Source: Sodiomyces alkalinus F11 (taxonomy: Eukaryota > Ascomycota > Sordariomycetes > Glomerellales > Plectosphaerellaceae). Taken from it: 64,000 nucleotides of DNA. Position 1 is the stretch's first letter, and each line of letters begins with the position of its first letter. This document shows positions 45,861 through 56,115 of the stretch, in pieces. The notes beneath the pieces are model-generated. The model was not told where the DNA came from and ran no database searches. It worked only from the letters and a program-made list of their open reading frames with translations. The position numbers were made by a program, and so were the translations under genes. Location: assembly GCF_003711515.1 (NCBI RefSeq), contig NW_021167083.1, forward strand, positions 2,820,201-2,884,200. The letters are read 5' to 3'.

Positions 45861-47895
45861 GGGACCGGACTTTTAGAATCTTTAGCTCTCCTATATCGAC
45901 GATTTATAGCTATCTATAGTGTCTACGTCGACTGGAAAAAACTATAAACCCCTGGAAAGAGCCGTAGCCTCCCTTTTTAACGTGGTAAAAGTTAACTAAA
46001 TCCTCTTCGACTACCGAAAAACAGAGCTTATCCACTTCTATAAAAGACGCTCTAAGGAAGACGCCCCGGTAACTATAGGGGGGCACTAAGTAAAGCCAGC
46101 GCCAGGTGCTATTAGGTGGCTAGGGGTCTACTTTAATCCTAAGCTATTCTTTTAACCTTATATTAAAAAATGCCTAAACTTAGCTTTAGGGGCCCTGAAC
46201 AGGTTATATAGGCTAGCTAGTTCGTAGAGGGGCCTTTCCGTTAAGGTCCTGTGATAGCTATATATAGCCTGTATAGCCTCTTTAGCTGACTTTAGCTCGT
46301 ACCTCTATTAGGCCCCTAAATCACCGAAAAGACACCTTATGGATCGCCTAGAATGTCTATAGTACGGCGCTATAGTTAGGGCCCTAGGTGCTTTTAGGGA
46401 GGCCCCTTACGGCCTTTAGAGCTCGAAGCGGTAGTCCCTCTAGCGGCGGTTCCGTTAACTAGGTCTAATAGGCTTTATGCCTTTAGGACCTTACAATTCC
46501 TACCGAACTACACTATTAAGCGCTAGCTCCTAGCTAGCGTATAAACCCACGAAGACTACGAAGACCTCGCCCGGTTATAGAACCTATAGCCCACCACACA
46601 GTTATATAGGTTAGGCCTAGAAATAGTGGCTTTAGTAGGGCAGTCTTGGAATATCGAGGGTCCTGTAGCTAGGTGGGAGGCCTCCTAGGTCTCCGAGCGT
46701 ATAGCAGACCTAAGACCCTTTTTCCCCTTAAAAGAACGGCCCGAAATAGCTAATAACGCCGACCCCGAAACCTAAGATCCGAAAACAGCCTACCTTAAGG
46801 CCCTTATCGGAATATAACGAACCCTAGGTAACTAGGCCAATATTTTATATACCGACGGATCCCTAGGCCACCCTATAAGGCCCTATGAAGCTCTAGGCTC
46901 TAATTTTAAGGGCCTTTGCCGAAGTCGCTAACGCTAAAGTATACTATATTCTTTAGGCCCTTTAAGCTGCCCTATAGAAGACGCCTAGGCCCCTAGAGTG
47001 CTATATGTTTAGCAATTTATAGGCGGCTAGTTAAAAGCTTTCGCGTACCTTATAGTAGGCTATAGAAGCAAAAGCCCTTATTTTACTCCTTTTTAACTAG
47101 GCACTTCGGTTTCTATACAGTAGTGCCCCTCGTATATAGGGATAGAAGGGAACGAACTAGTGGATATAGTAGCTAAAAGGGTATTAGACCCGAAAAAAAC
47201 TACTAAATCCGTTAGTTTAGTTACTCTTAGCTACCTAAAACGCCGCGTAAATAAGGCTTTAATTCGAGACTAGAAGGCCCTTTAGAATAATAAAGAGTAG
47301 GCGAAAAAAAGAGGTGGATTGGTGTGTTTAGGCCGCCTTTATAGACGCTTAGTCCACGATAACCTCCGTTTTCCCCGAAAACCACTACTAATATAGGGCC
47401 TAGGTAGGTAAAGTGGGCTTTTACTTAGTTAAAAACCGGCTTCGGATACCTAAAACCCTACTAAAAAGGGCCTAAAACTACGCTAGCGACCGCTATTCCT
47501 ATTCCGGCTCCTCTATACAGGCTATTTCCCACCTTATCCTGTCCTACCCTTTTTATAAAAACGAACGAAAAGCCCTACGGGAAGCCCTAACAGGCCTACT
47601 ACTATCTGTACCGCTATTATTTAGTACTAAAAGAGGAATATAGACCTTATAGGCCTGTCTTTTAGCTACTAAAATAGCTTTAGCGGAGTGGTATAAGGCG
47701 TAAACCTCGGATTCTATAGTCTAGTTATTCTATTTTGATTCTTACCTATTTAGGTCTATTAGGCAGATTATTATAGAGGATTTCCTTTGTTTAGCACTAT
47801 TATCTACTATATCTAGCTTCTACTAGCCTAAAGCCTTTAGGGCGATAGGCGCCGCGCTATAGCTTTCGGGCTATATACGTATAATAAATAAAAAA
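45861..47895 (+). mobile_element. Plus-strand LINE, 3' half (RT end, RNase H, Cys/His tail)
   Basis: It begins in RT with the catalytic box SYIDDL (about 45890-45906) intact. It continues with RKTELIHF, IRWLGVYFNPKLFF, an RNase H motif ILYTDGS (about 46842-46862) and GNELVD (about 47150). A C-terminal part carries the ACD/Y-R-x-C-like finger region near 47470-47550. The 3' tail is AATAAATAAAAAAATAAAGAAAATAAAA (47882-47909). RIP-type stops are frequent. It is 5'-truncated or interrupted at 45861. The order RT, RNase H, tail fits Tad-like fungal LINEs. The fragments at 27024 and 48020 are copies of its last 250-500 bp. Confidence 0.85.
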
Positions 47896-48007
47896 ATAAA
47901 GAAAATAAAACCGGACGTAGTTGTGTGTGGAAGACGGGATTCCGAAAAAGGGAATTTGTGGGGCCATGACCTACAGTCGGAATAACCGGTTGCTATAGTC
48001 GGAATAA
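47896..48007. other. Unmutated sequence between two LINE 3' ends
   Basis: Rich in TG and CA (GTAGTTGTGTGTGGAAGACG). It contains a short direct repeat AGTCGGAATAAC at about 47974 and 47998. This is probably original single-copy DNA 3' of the synthetase gene, split off by the small LINE insertion. Confidence 0.55.
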
Positions 48008-48019
48008 CGACTCTCTTAT
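48008..48019. repeat. Target-site duplication, left copy (small LINE)
   Basis: CGACTCTCTTAT, repeated exactly at 48260-48271. Confidence 0.85.
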
Positions 48020-48259
48020 TAAAATAGCCTCGGCAGAGTGGTACAGGGCGCAAACCACGATTCCTGCGGTCTAGTTATTTTGCTTTGGTTTTTTACCTAT
48101 TAGGTTTTATTAGGCAGATTGTTACGGAGGATTTCCTTTATTTAGTACGCTCTATTTTATCGTACTTAGCTTCTAACAGCCTCTAGCCCTTAGGGCGATA
48201 GGCGCCGCGCCATAGCTTCAGGGCTGCATGCGCGTAATGAATTAAACAAAAAAACCCCC
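48020..48259 (+). mobile_element. Small 5'-truncated LINE insertion, lightly mutated
   Basis: 240 bp matching the last part of the plus-strand LINE (47640-47890): TAAAATAGC, AGAGTGGTA, TTAGGCAGATT, GGATTTCCTTT, AGGGCGATAGGCGCCGCGC, then ATGAATTAAAC and an A-rich tail. It is bounded by a perfect 12-bp direct repeat. It retains CA/TG dinucleotides and lies about 150 bp beyond the stop codon of the synthetase gene. Confidence 0.9.
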
Positions 48260-48271
48260 CGACTCTCTTAT
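48260..48271. repeat. Target-site duplication, right copy (small LINE)
   Basis: CGACTCTCTTAT, identical to 48008-48019. Confidence 0.85.
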
Positions 48272-48411
48272 ATAACCCCCCACTGTCGGCGAGCCCCTAA
48301 TACTCCTTTACTATATAACACAAAAAATACAGAAGTCAAACTTCAATAACCTGGTACTGAAGCGTACTCCACCCAGGCCAGCATATCTACACATGCTTCT
48401 TCTTTCGGCCA
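48272..48411. other. 3' flank of the synthetase gene
   Basis: Short single-copy flank with normal CA/TG (CAAACTTCAATAACCTGGTACTGAAG) between the small LINE and the stop codon. It would contain the 3' UTR. Confidence 0.55.
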
Positions 48412-49701
48412 TCAAAGGCCAATGGCTTGTCTAACAATAGCCATGGTTTCTTCAGCGTTCTCCCGAGCCTTTCTCGCTCCCTCTGCTTCAACCCAATCAA
48501 TATACCTACCTTCGTCCGCGGACAAGAAGTCAATGAACCGCTCACGAATACCCTGTAATCCGGTGATCACGGCGTCAGCGACGAGTTGCTTGAGATCCAT
48601 TAGGGAGCGATTCAAAAGATCCTCAGCCAGTTGCGCAGGATCCCTTCCAGAGCTGTCGAAAATGGAAAGAATGTCAAGAAGATTCGAGACACCTGGGCGT
48701 GCCTCGGGATCGTAGGAGACAGAGTTCACGGAATCCGTCAATGCAGCCATCACTTTTCTTCTTATCTCCTCCGGAGTGTCGGTGATAAGTATATGGGACT
48801 TAGAGTCTACGTCAGACTTGGACATCTTTTTGGTTGGTTGCTGCAGAGACATGATACGACGTGAGGATGCTGGAGAAGATGTCAGCACAACGCAGAGACC
48901 TCGCAGAACCCGCAGCCTTACAGGTGATGGTTTGTGGGGACCGCAAATGGGGTCCATATGCGTGGTTGAAGTTGGTGACACACTCTCGGGCAAACTCTAG
49001 GTGCTGCCGCTGATCATCGCCAACAGGCACATGGGTCGCCCGATGGACGAGTATGTCAGCTGCCTGCAAAACTGGGTATGAGAATAGGCCAAGCTTTAGG
49101 GAGGCCTTTACGCCACCGTCCTGCAGTGTTGTGTCGGGAGAGAGACCTAGCTTGCTCTTTCAATGGTGTTATTCAGCAGTTCCAATACATGAACAAGATG
49201 GAAGGACGAAACTGATTTACATACCTTCCATTGCGTCATCCGAGAGAGGTAACCTGTTGAGGCGATGCAGCTCAAGATCCACATAAGCTCTGTATGTGCA
49301 GGGACCTTGACACGTGCACATCAAGACTATCAGTACTTTGACCGGACGAAGAGCTTTCGATACGGGATACTCACAGACGATTGATAAAAGAGCGCCGATT
49401 TGGACGGGTCAAGGCCCGTAGCGAGAAGGGCGGCCAGGGTCTCCCGCTTGCGTTGTCTTAGTTGTTGTCCATGCTGGGGGCTTGTGATAGCGTGAAGGTC
49501 CACCACACTGAAGAAACGCCTGCATTTTTCATCGGGATCGTGCTGGAGATTCAACCATTGCCGAATAGCGCCAGCGAAATTCCCTAGGTGAGGCGTTCCT
49601 GTCGGTTGAATGCCGGAGAATATGACTCTGGGTGCTGTTGAGATTGTACACCGACCGCCGGGTGACAAAACTCTGATCGTGGTTCTTCTAAGGGAGTACA
49701 T
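48412..49701 (-). CDS. MSW1: Mitochondrial tryptophanyl-tRNA synthetase
   Basis: A class Ic synthetase that charges tRNA-Trp, here the organelle form. Four exons: 49701-49375, 49305-49225, 49156-48922 and 48869-48412. The introns of 69, 68 and 52 nt start GTGAGT, GTATGT and GTAAGG, end AG, and have CTGA-type branch sites. Joining them gives one 366-residue frame ending TGA. The N-terminus is Arg/Ser-rich without acidic residues (MYSLRRTTIRVLSPGGR), a mitochondrial targeting signal. VIFSGIQPTGTPHLGN carries the HIGH-type motif (HLGN, residues 38-41). QSSVPAHTELMWILSCI, LKLGLFSYPVLQAADIL and VPVGDDQRQHLEFAR follow. KMSKS lies at residues 229-233. The ending AEETMAIVRQAIGL is typical. The frame extends upstream to a GTG at 49716, but the ATG at 49701 is the likely start. 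Length is normal and no RIP damage is seen. The symbol follows the yeast gene and is by family only. Confidence 0.94.
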
Positions 49702-49838
49702 GATGCACGTTATCACTTCGGATGAACGAACTGTGGGCTTGTGCCGGTTTTTTGAGAGCGGTATGACCGTAGAAGATAGACAGTAAAATGGCCGTTATAG
49801 CACTCAATTCCATAGGGTGTGGGCATAGTACCACATAA
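49702..49838 (-). promoter_or_regulatory. Short upstream region of the synthetase gene
   Basis: Only about 137 bp of unmutated single-copy sequence separates the ATG from the LTR-like segment that starts at 49839. The promoter must lie in this stretch or extend into the LTR. No TATA box is evident on the minus strand. Confidence 0.5.
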
Positions 49839-50041
49839 TGTCGCATCGAGCCTCGGGGGTGGGCACAGGCCTCGGGGGTGGAAATGACAAGGGTGGACCC
49901 ACGGTAAAATACCGGATAGGATCCAAATAGAGTAGTACTTCCGGAGGAGTACTGCCCCTTATAAAAATAGGGCAAACGGTCTCGCACACGTTGTAACTCA
50001 ACACAATACACACGCGAAGATTTCCCCCAAGTCAGAAGAGT
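49839..50041 (+). repeat. LTR-like segment P, copy 2 (lightly mutated)
   Basis: It starts TGTCGCATCGAG and matches 6211-6400 on the same strand, with a TATA-like TTATAAAAATAGGG at about 49969. It differs by an extra 25-bp piece at about 49978-50002 (CTCGCACACGTTGTAACTC) and by a duplicated GCCTCGGGGGTGG at 49850-49880. Its CA/TG content is near normal, unlike copy 1. Confidence 0.6.
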
Positions 50042-50304
50042 TGTCGCACGTCAAATAGCACTTAGATGATTAACTTAGTAGAGCAGGAATCTCGTGTGTG
50101 TGTATTATGTTAAGTTATATCTATAAGAGTCTGTTATGCCCTTAATTTTAGGTGGTGAAGACTCTATTATGGGTACTATATTATTTAGATCCTATCCGGT
50201 CTTTTCCGGTATCCGTCCCTATTATATCCGAAGTCATTAGTTATAGCGTAGATCCCCCCTAGATCCCCTATAGACCACGTCGTGGTCCGTGTGCCTATAC
50301 GACA
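50042..50304 (-). repeat. Copia-type 3' LTR (segment Q, copy 2)
   Basis: On the minus strand it begins TGTCGTATAGGCACACGG directly after a purine tract and ends CGTGCGACA, giving matching TGTCG...CGACA ends over 263 bp. The same end sequence, RIP-mutated, marks the 5' LTR at 56014. It includes a GTGTGTGTGTATTATG microsatellite at about 50094-50109. Confidence 0.7.
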
Positions 50305-50315
50305 CACCCCCTTAG
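50305..50315 (-). promoter_or_regulatory. Polypurine tract of the copia element
   Basis: Minus strand CTAAGGGGGTG directly before the LTR start, the normal place for the plus-strand primer of an LTR retrotransposon. Confidence 0.65.
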
Positions 50316-53300
50316 TTAAGGTAGGTCTTCTCAGGTCAACTAACTAATCAGAGGCTTCGGTTTAAATTAAACGCTCTTAACTTTTCTATTATAAATTAAT
50401 AGTCAAGGGAAAAACGCCCTTCTAAAAGGGATTTAAATCCGCCCTATTTAACTATTTAGTTTAATTCTATCTTAATTAGTTCCTCGATCCTAATTAGCCG
50501 GATCTACTTAATCGGATCTATATCTATCAGATCTACTATACCCTCGGGGGCCTTCGTAGTTATTACGGCCGTGGCTTTAGCGCGTTTAATCTCTTCGTAT
50601 AATCGTTTAGACTACTTGATACGATCCTTTTAAGCCGTTAAATTAAGGTATTATTATAGTTATTTAATCCCTGCTTCCGGTAATGCCTTCGTTAAACCGT
50701 CCACGATTATATCCTCTATATTAATATACATAACCTTTAAAAGGCCTTGCTATACTAACTAGCGCGCTTACTAGTTAGATATCGACGTGCCGTAGCCTTA
50801 TTCGCAGGCGTTATACCTTCTTATTAATAAGGTTAATAGTCTACTAATTATCGTAGTATAGCTATACTTATTATTAATCTAACTAAAGCTTTAAATCTCT
50901 TAATATTCCACTAACGAATAATATCTCCTTAGCGGCCTCTGTAAGAGCAAGTAGTTCCGACTCTATTAACGATATTATAACTATAGGTTATTTACCCGCC
51001 TTTTAGTTAATAATACCGCCGAAAAGCTTTATCGCGTATCCTTAGGAGCTTTTACGGTCTGGATTATCCCCGAAGGACGCGTCGTTTACGGTTAGGAAGA
51101 GTCTATCCCCGCTAAATTCCAGGTAGTAGTGTCTTATATAGTATAAAAACAGCAGCACTTATTAAGCCCTTTTAGGGTCGTTAGAGGAGGGGTTAATATT
51201 ATATTAGGAAAGCTTCGAATAGGCGAACGCAATATCGGGTCTTATTATAATAGCGGTATATAGGATAGAACCAATTATACCCTAATACTAATAGACCTCG
51301 GGAATCGACGCGCGCGTGCCGTCGCGTAGTATTAATAGCTTTATAGATAATAGGACCTTTAGTGGTTTTCGGCAGAGGATATCTACGTAGTATTTAACCA
51401 CGATCTTCTTTATATAGGAGGATTATAATAGCTATAACCTACGGGTGGCTCTCTCCCTGAAGACCTTAATTCCTAGGAACTAACGGATGTCTTCGCTTCC
51501 TAATAACCTATAGCTTCCCTTAAGAGCGGCCTCGAGGTTATCGGCGTTAGTCTTACGGTCTTTATAGTAGATATGTCCGATATTGTTAACGTAGAAGAAT
51601 AGGATTAAACTATCGCGGTTTATAATATAGGGGTTATTAGATATAGCCGTGAATCCTATCTTCTATGGCGTGCCGCTGAATTCCTCTTACTATAATAGTA
51701 GCGATTCCCTTAAGCCGCAGAGGGCTTTCCGTAGTAGCAGAACCTTACCTAGTACTTTGTAGCCTTACGGTATCTTTATAAACACCTTTTCTTTAAGGCT
51801 AGCGTTAATAAACGCGTTAATAGCATTAAACTGCCTTATCTCATAGTTAAATCGAGCAGCGATCGCTATGAATATACGCAAGGACCGCGAGGCTAATATA
51901 GCTGCGTAGTTATCTTTAGTTTCTAACCGTTTTTATTAATCCCCTTATACTATAAGGCGTGCCTTATACTTAAGAAGGGTGCCCTCCTTATTAAATTTAT
52001 AGGTATATACTTATATGTAAGCGAGGATTTATTACTTATTAGCCTAATTACCGCCTACCTCCTACTAATAACCTATTTATCGGTAGCCCTTAAGATACTC
52101 CCCCTTAGCCTATAACCACCGCTCCCGTAACGGGTAAAGGCGTATATCGTAGTAGTGGTTTAGCGGAGGCAGGAGGTCCTCGCGGGTTAAACGCGATAAC
52201 GGCTAGGAGGCGTTAAAAGGAGAGGGATTTATAGTATTAGCTCCGATATTACCGTTATAAACCGCTTACTTCCTCGTACGTATAGGGTTATAAGTCCTTC
52301 TAGCGTTAAAGAACGCTTTCTAGGTATTATCGTTCTATCCTTTCTTAGTCGTGTAAAGGCTTATAATAGTTCTCGTAATAAATAGGCGCGCGGCTAATAG
52401 GCGTACGGCTAATAGGCACCCCTTAGGGGTATTTATAGCTATCCGTTAGTGGTTATCGTGTTCTTCTACCTTAACGTCCCTAACCACCGCTAACGCTATA
52501 AGGAACGCGCGCGTAGGATCTTTCGGGGATATTAAAAGCGTGGGAAACGGTTTAAACCTTATAGTGGTAAACCGCAGAGTATCCGTAATAATATCGGTAT
52601 CCGTAGTAATAGCAGTATTATCGCCTTTACCTGTAGTAATAGTGGTAGCATCGCCTTTACCCGTAATAATAGCGGTAGTATAGTCTTCTCCTATAATAAT
52701 AGTAGTATCCGTAGTAATAACGGTACCCGTATAATAGCGGTAGCCTCTTTTATAGTAATAGCGACGGCCTTATCTTTACCCGTAGTAATAGCGGTAGCGT
52801 TAGAGACTTCCGACTCGAGATCTAATACGTTTACGACTACACCCCTTAATAATAGCCTATTCGCGGTTATAATATTATTAGATTAGGTAATACGGATAGA
52901 TTATAGGTATTCCCCGATTTCCTTAGGGGAAGCTATAACTTATAGCGCTTTAATTCTACTATTAAAGGTCTTATCTTCGTTAAAGATCACGTCTTTTATA
53001 GTAATAATATCCGTTAGGTATAGTAGCTATACGCGGAAGCTATTCGAGGAATAGTATCTAATATAATATCCGATCTATACCTTCGGTTCTAGCCTTTATA
53101 GGCGGTTTCTTTTAGCTTAGGTATCACGCATTTTTATAAAGACTTTATAGTCGTATACTTATAGATACGTAAGGTTAGGTTAACGGCCGCGCAGGCCTTC
53201 GTATAGCGTCTTCTAGTTATTAATATATCGTGGCGTTTTATTATATAGATATATAGTAGTCTTAAACATCTTAGGCTAGATAGATACAGGCAGGTTAGCC

Positions 53301-56000
53301 CTAATCCGTATAGCCCTCGCCCTTCTTTTAACGATACATCTAATCCGTTCTATAACGCCGTTTTAATCCTATAACTATAGTGCCGAAGGCTAACCTTCTA
53401 CTTCCTTAGTAGCGAGGAAAGTAATAACTTCTAGGTACTAAAATATCTTAGAATCGGCCCGTAGGATATATAGCTTAACGTCGAATTAGGTCTTAAGCAG
53501 GGTAAAGACGTCTCTTAATATATAAAAGATAGAGCTTTAGTGTCTCCTCTATAGGTAGTAATCCTATATATAACCTATATATACATTGGTGACGAATATA
53601 ATAGACTTATACAGGCCGCCCGCTAACGACTCCGCCTCTTTAAGATCCTGAAAACTAATAGCTAGGGCCTCTCCGGGCCTTAATGGGTAAAGGGATAGTA
53701 TCCGCCGGATCCATATAAGCACTTATAATTACCTATACGCGTTATAGTCGGCGGTGCGCGGTCCTTTTATTCTTACCCGCTAAGTAGCGTTAACGATCCT
53801 TATAAGGGTATCGGTACCGTAATAGCCGAGGCGTTTATACTACCGCTACGCTATAGTCTTCTACGGTTACCGCGGTTATCGCGATCTTCTATACCGGTTA
53901 TCGCAGGGGTGCTAAGCCGAAACCGTAAACGCGGTAGCCGCTATAGCTTCCGCGCGCTTGATTATATACTAGCCGTGGATATCTAGTAGCTTATAGATAG
54001 GCCGGTTATCGGTAGATCTAATAATAGTATCGTTTACGGTATCCTAGTAGTAGCCTTATAGGCGTAGCTAGTATTCTCAGACGATATTAGTAATAAACTC
54101 TTTATAGTATACGATATCACGGAGGCGTAATAGCCTTTTCGTGTCTGATAGGGATTATATACGTAGCTTAATGTCTTTATATCCGAGGATAGAAGCTTAT
54201 AAGTACCCACCTAAAGGGATAAAGATAAAGTATTAGTGGGTAGTCTAATAGTAGTAAAACGGCCTCGATTATTAAAGACGTAGATTAATAATCCTAAGTT
54301 TAGTATCGCGTAGTATAGTACTGCTTTAGCTTAGTTAATAGATAAGGATACTCCTTATTCTTATAATCTTAATAGTATTATCGTATAAGGGCGCGCTACC
54401 CCCCCTTCTTAGGTCGGGTAAACGCCTAGCCGTATACTCGCGGTTACGGAAAGGTCTTTTAGAACTATACTTACGGGTATAATAGTTATAATAGGTGTAG
54501 TATTATAGAGTTAATCTTCTTAGACTTCCTTTATCTTATTAGCGGTGATAGCCCCTAAGGCTTCCCGCCTCTTCCGTATTGTGGTATCCACGCGGCTTTT
54601 AAAACTATAGTTATATATCTTCTTTTTTATAACCTTCGTAATATCTTCGCGGCTATACTAGGTATAAGGGCGTATATCCGGCCTTATATACTAATAGGCG
54701 GTAGTGGTATAGGTGTTTTTATATATCTTATAAGGCCTCCTTATTACGGGAGGGATAGCCTTTATAGACGTATTACTATAAGGACGCTTCTTATTATCTT
54801 TATTATTAGTAGTATCCTTAGTATTGGGGAGGTTCCTAAGGGTATTAAAGGTGCCTCTCCCGACTCTAGGTTTTATAGCGGAGGATTATAGGCTCTTTAT
54901 ATTACTAAGAACCGCCCGTAAGGCCTTTATAAAGTCGTTAATTATTAGCTTATTTTCCGTAATCTTATCGTAGTTATTAACTAGATAGTTATTACTCTAT
55001 TCCTATATAATAGGTCTAATAGCTTTTAACGTGTCTTCCGCCTAGTAGTCCGCGCTTAATAGCTCTAAAACGCCTATATATTTATAATATATTATCGCTA
55101 TTTTCTAGCTTATAACCTACCCGTCTATATCCTTAGGCATAGCCTTTATAGGCATAGTGTATTATCGGTATAGGGCTAGGGCTTTCTTACAGAGGTCTAT
55201 AGGGGTCGGTCCTGCGTACGTATAGAGGAGAGTAATCTAGGCTTATAGGTTATTTACGGTATTATCCTATAGCTAGGTAAGGAGGTTACGTAATATGGTA
55301 TAAATAGTCCTTTCGATATAGGAGCGCACGTTATTAAACTCCTTGTACTACGCGTCGTAATCTACCTTTTCCTTATAGTATACACGGCGATTTTATAGGT
55401 ATTACTTACGCCCCTTTTCGGAGAGGTTATCGATAAATATAAGTGTCCTTATCGTTAGTTCTTTTATTACGGCCGTAGCCTTCCGGCGGGCGGCCGTCTT
55501 CTTCATACCGGCGGCTATAGCCGCCGTGGTAGCGGCCGTGGTAGCGGTTATAGTGGCGGCGTCCGTGGCGTCCGTGGCCTTATCGCCCTTTAGCGTGATA
55601 GTGGAAGACGGGGTAACCGTGGCCTCCTCTATTATATTAGGGTTAATAAGGGCTTTATATTTACGAATATTAGGTAGTATCGGCTTAAGAAGTAGGTAGG
55701 CGTTAGCCTCCTTATCGCTTAGCTTTAGATTAAGATAGTTATCGTAATAGAAGGTAGATTTACCGCGCACGGCGTGCTTCTATATTACCTAATCCCTTTA
55801 ATTAATAAGGGTAGTAGCGGCCGCCTTTTATTTGGCGTTAAATACGTTTAAAGATATCTTTACTTACTTATTAGTTAATTAATTAATTAATTACTCTAAT
55901 TAGGTCGATAATAGTTATTAAGAGTACTTATATACATATAATTAGTTTTATAGTAGAATAGAGGTAGCCTTATTAATATTTGTCGTTTAGGCGCTATAAA
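50316..56000 (-). pseudogene. Ty1/copia element internal region (gag-pol), RIP-mutated
   Basis: Minus-strand reading from right to left. A gag-like start lies near 55850-55400, including STFYYDNYLNLKLSDKEANAY and an Ala/Thr-rich linker open over 55402-55770. Gag continues to about 54850. The protease/integrase region is hard to read, with an integrase C-terminal block near 53100-53250 (LYVYDYKVFIKM). A Leu/Ile-rich repetitive linker follows near 52560-52800. RT lies near 51950-51550 (RQFNAINAFINASLKEKVFI, ALCGLRESLLL, FFYVNNI where YVDD is expected). RNase H lies near 51080-50880 (NDASFGDNPDRKSS, GYAIKLFGGIIN, SLIESELLALTEAAKE). PPT, PBS and both LTR ends are placed consistently, so the element was once complete, about 6.2 kb. 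Confidence 0.85.
52570..52800. repeat. GTAGTAATAGCGGTA-type short tandem repeats in copia linker
   Basis: A roughly 36-45 bp motif built on TAGTAATAGCGGTA and CCTTTACCCG recurs about five times between integrase and RT. It encodes a low-complexity linker on the minus strand. Confidence 0.7.
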
Positions 56001-56013
56001 CCGGGCTTATAAC
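56001..56013 (-). promoter_or_regulatory. Primer-binding site of the copia element (half-tRNA-iMet type)
   Basis: Minus strand GTTATAAGCCCGG directly after the 5' LTR end. With the TG-to-TA change undone it is complementary to the GGGCTCATAAC anticodon region of initiator tRNA-Met, the priming site known for copia-type elements that use a cleaved tRNA. Confidence 0.65.
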
Positions 56014-56064
56014 TATTATACGTTAAATAGCACTTAGATAATTAACTTAGTAGAGCAGAAATCT

Positions 56065-56066
<2 letters not shown>
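56014..56066 (-). repeat. Copia-type 5' LTR, truncated
   Basis: TATTATACGTTAAATAGC and onward matches TGTCGCACGTCAAATAGC at 50042 with only RIP-type differences, then GCACTTAGAT, TTAACTTAGTAGAGCAG, ATCTTG. It is cut short in its microsatellite by the TA tract and LINE L3. Confidence 0.75.

Positions 56067-56110
<44 letters not shown>
56067..56110. repeat. (TA)22 microsatellite
   Basis: A perfect TA run in the position where the other LTR copies have GTGTGTGTGT. It joins the AT-rich tail of LINE L3 on the right. Confidence 0.95.

Positions 56111-56115
<5 letters not shown>

Noticed and set aside
48422..49286. Plus-strand frames of 74-97 residues over the synthetase gene
   Set aside because: They lie antisense to exons with clear TrpRS motifs and show no similarity of their own.
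49688..50013. Minus-strand frames of 69 and 107 residues upstream of the synthetase
   Set aside because: They lie in the LTR-like segment P. A similar frame occurs at 6168-6365 because the repeat is shared, not because a protein is conserved.
55402..55770. 122-residue minus-strand frame as a free-standing gene
   Set aside because: It is continuous with copia gag-like sequence on both sides once RIP stops are read through.
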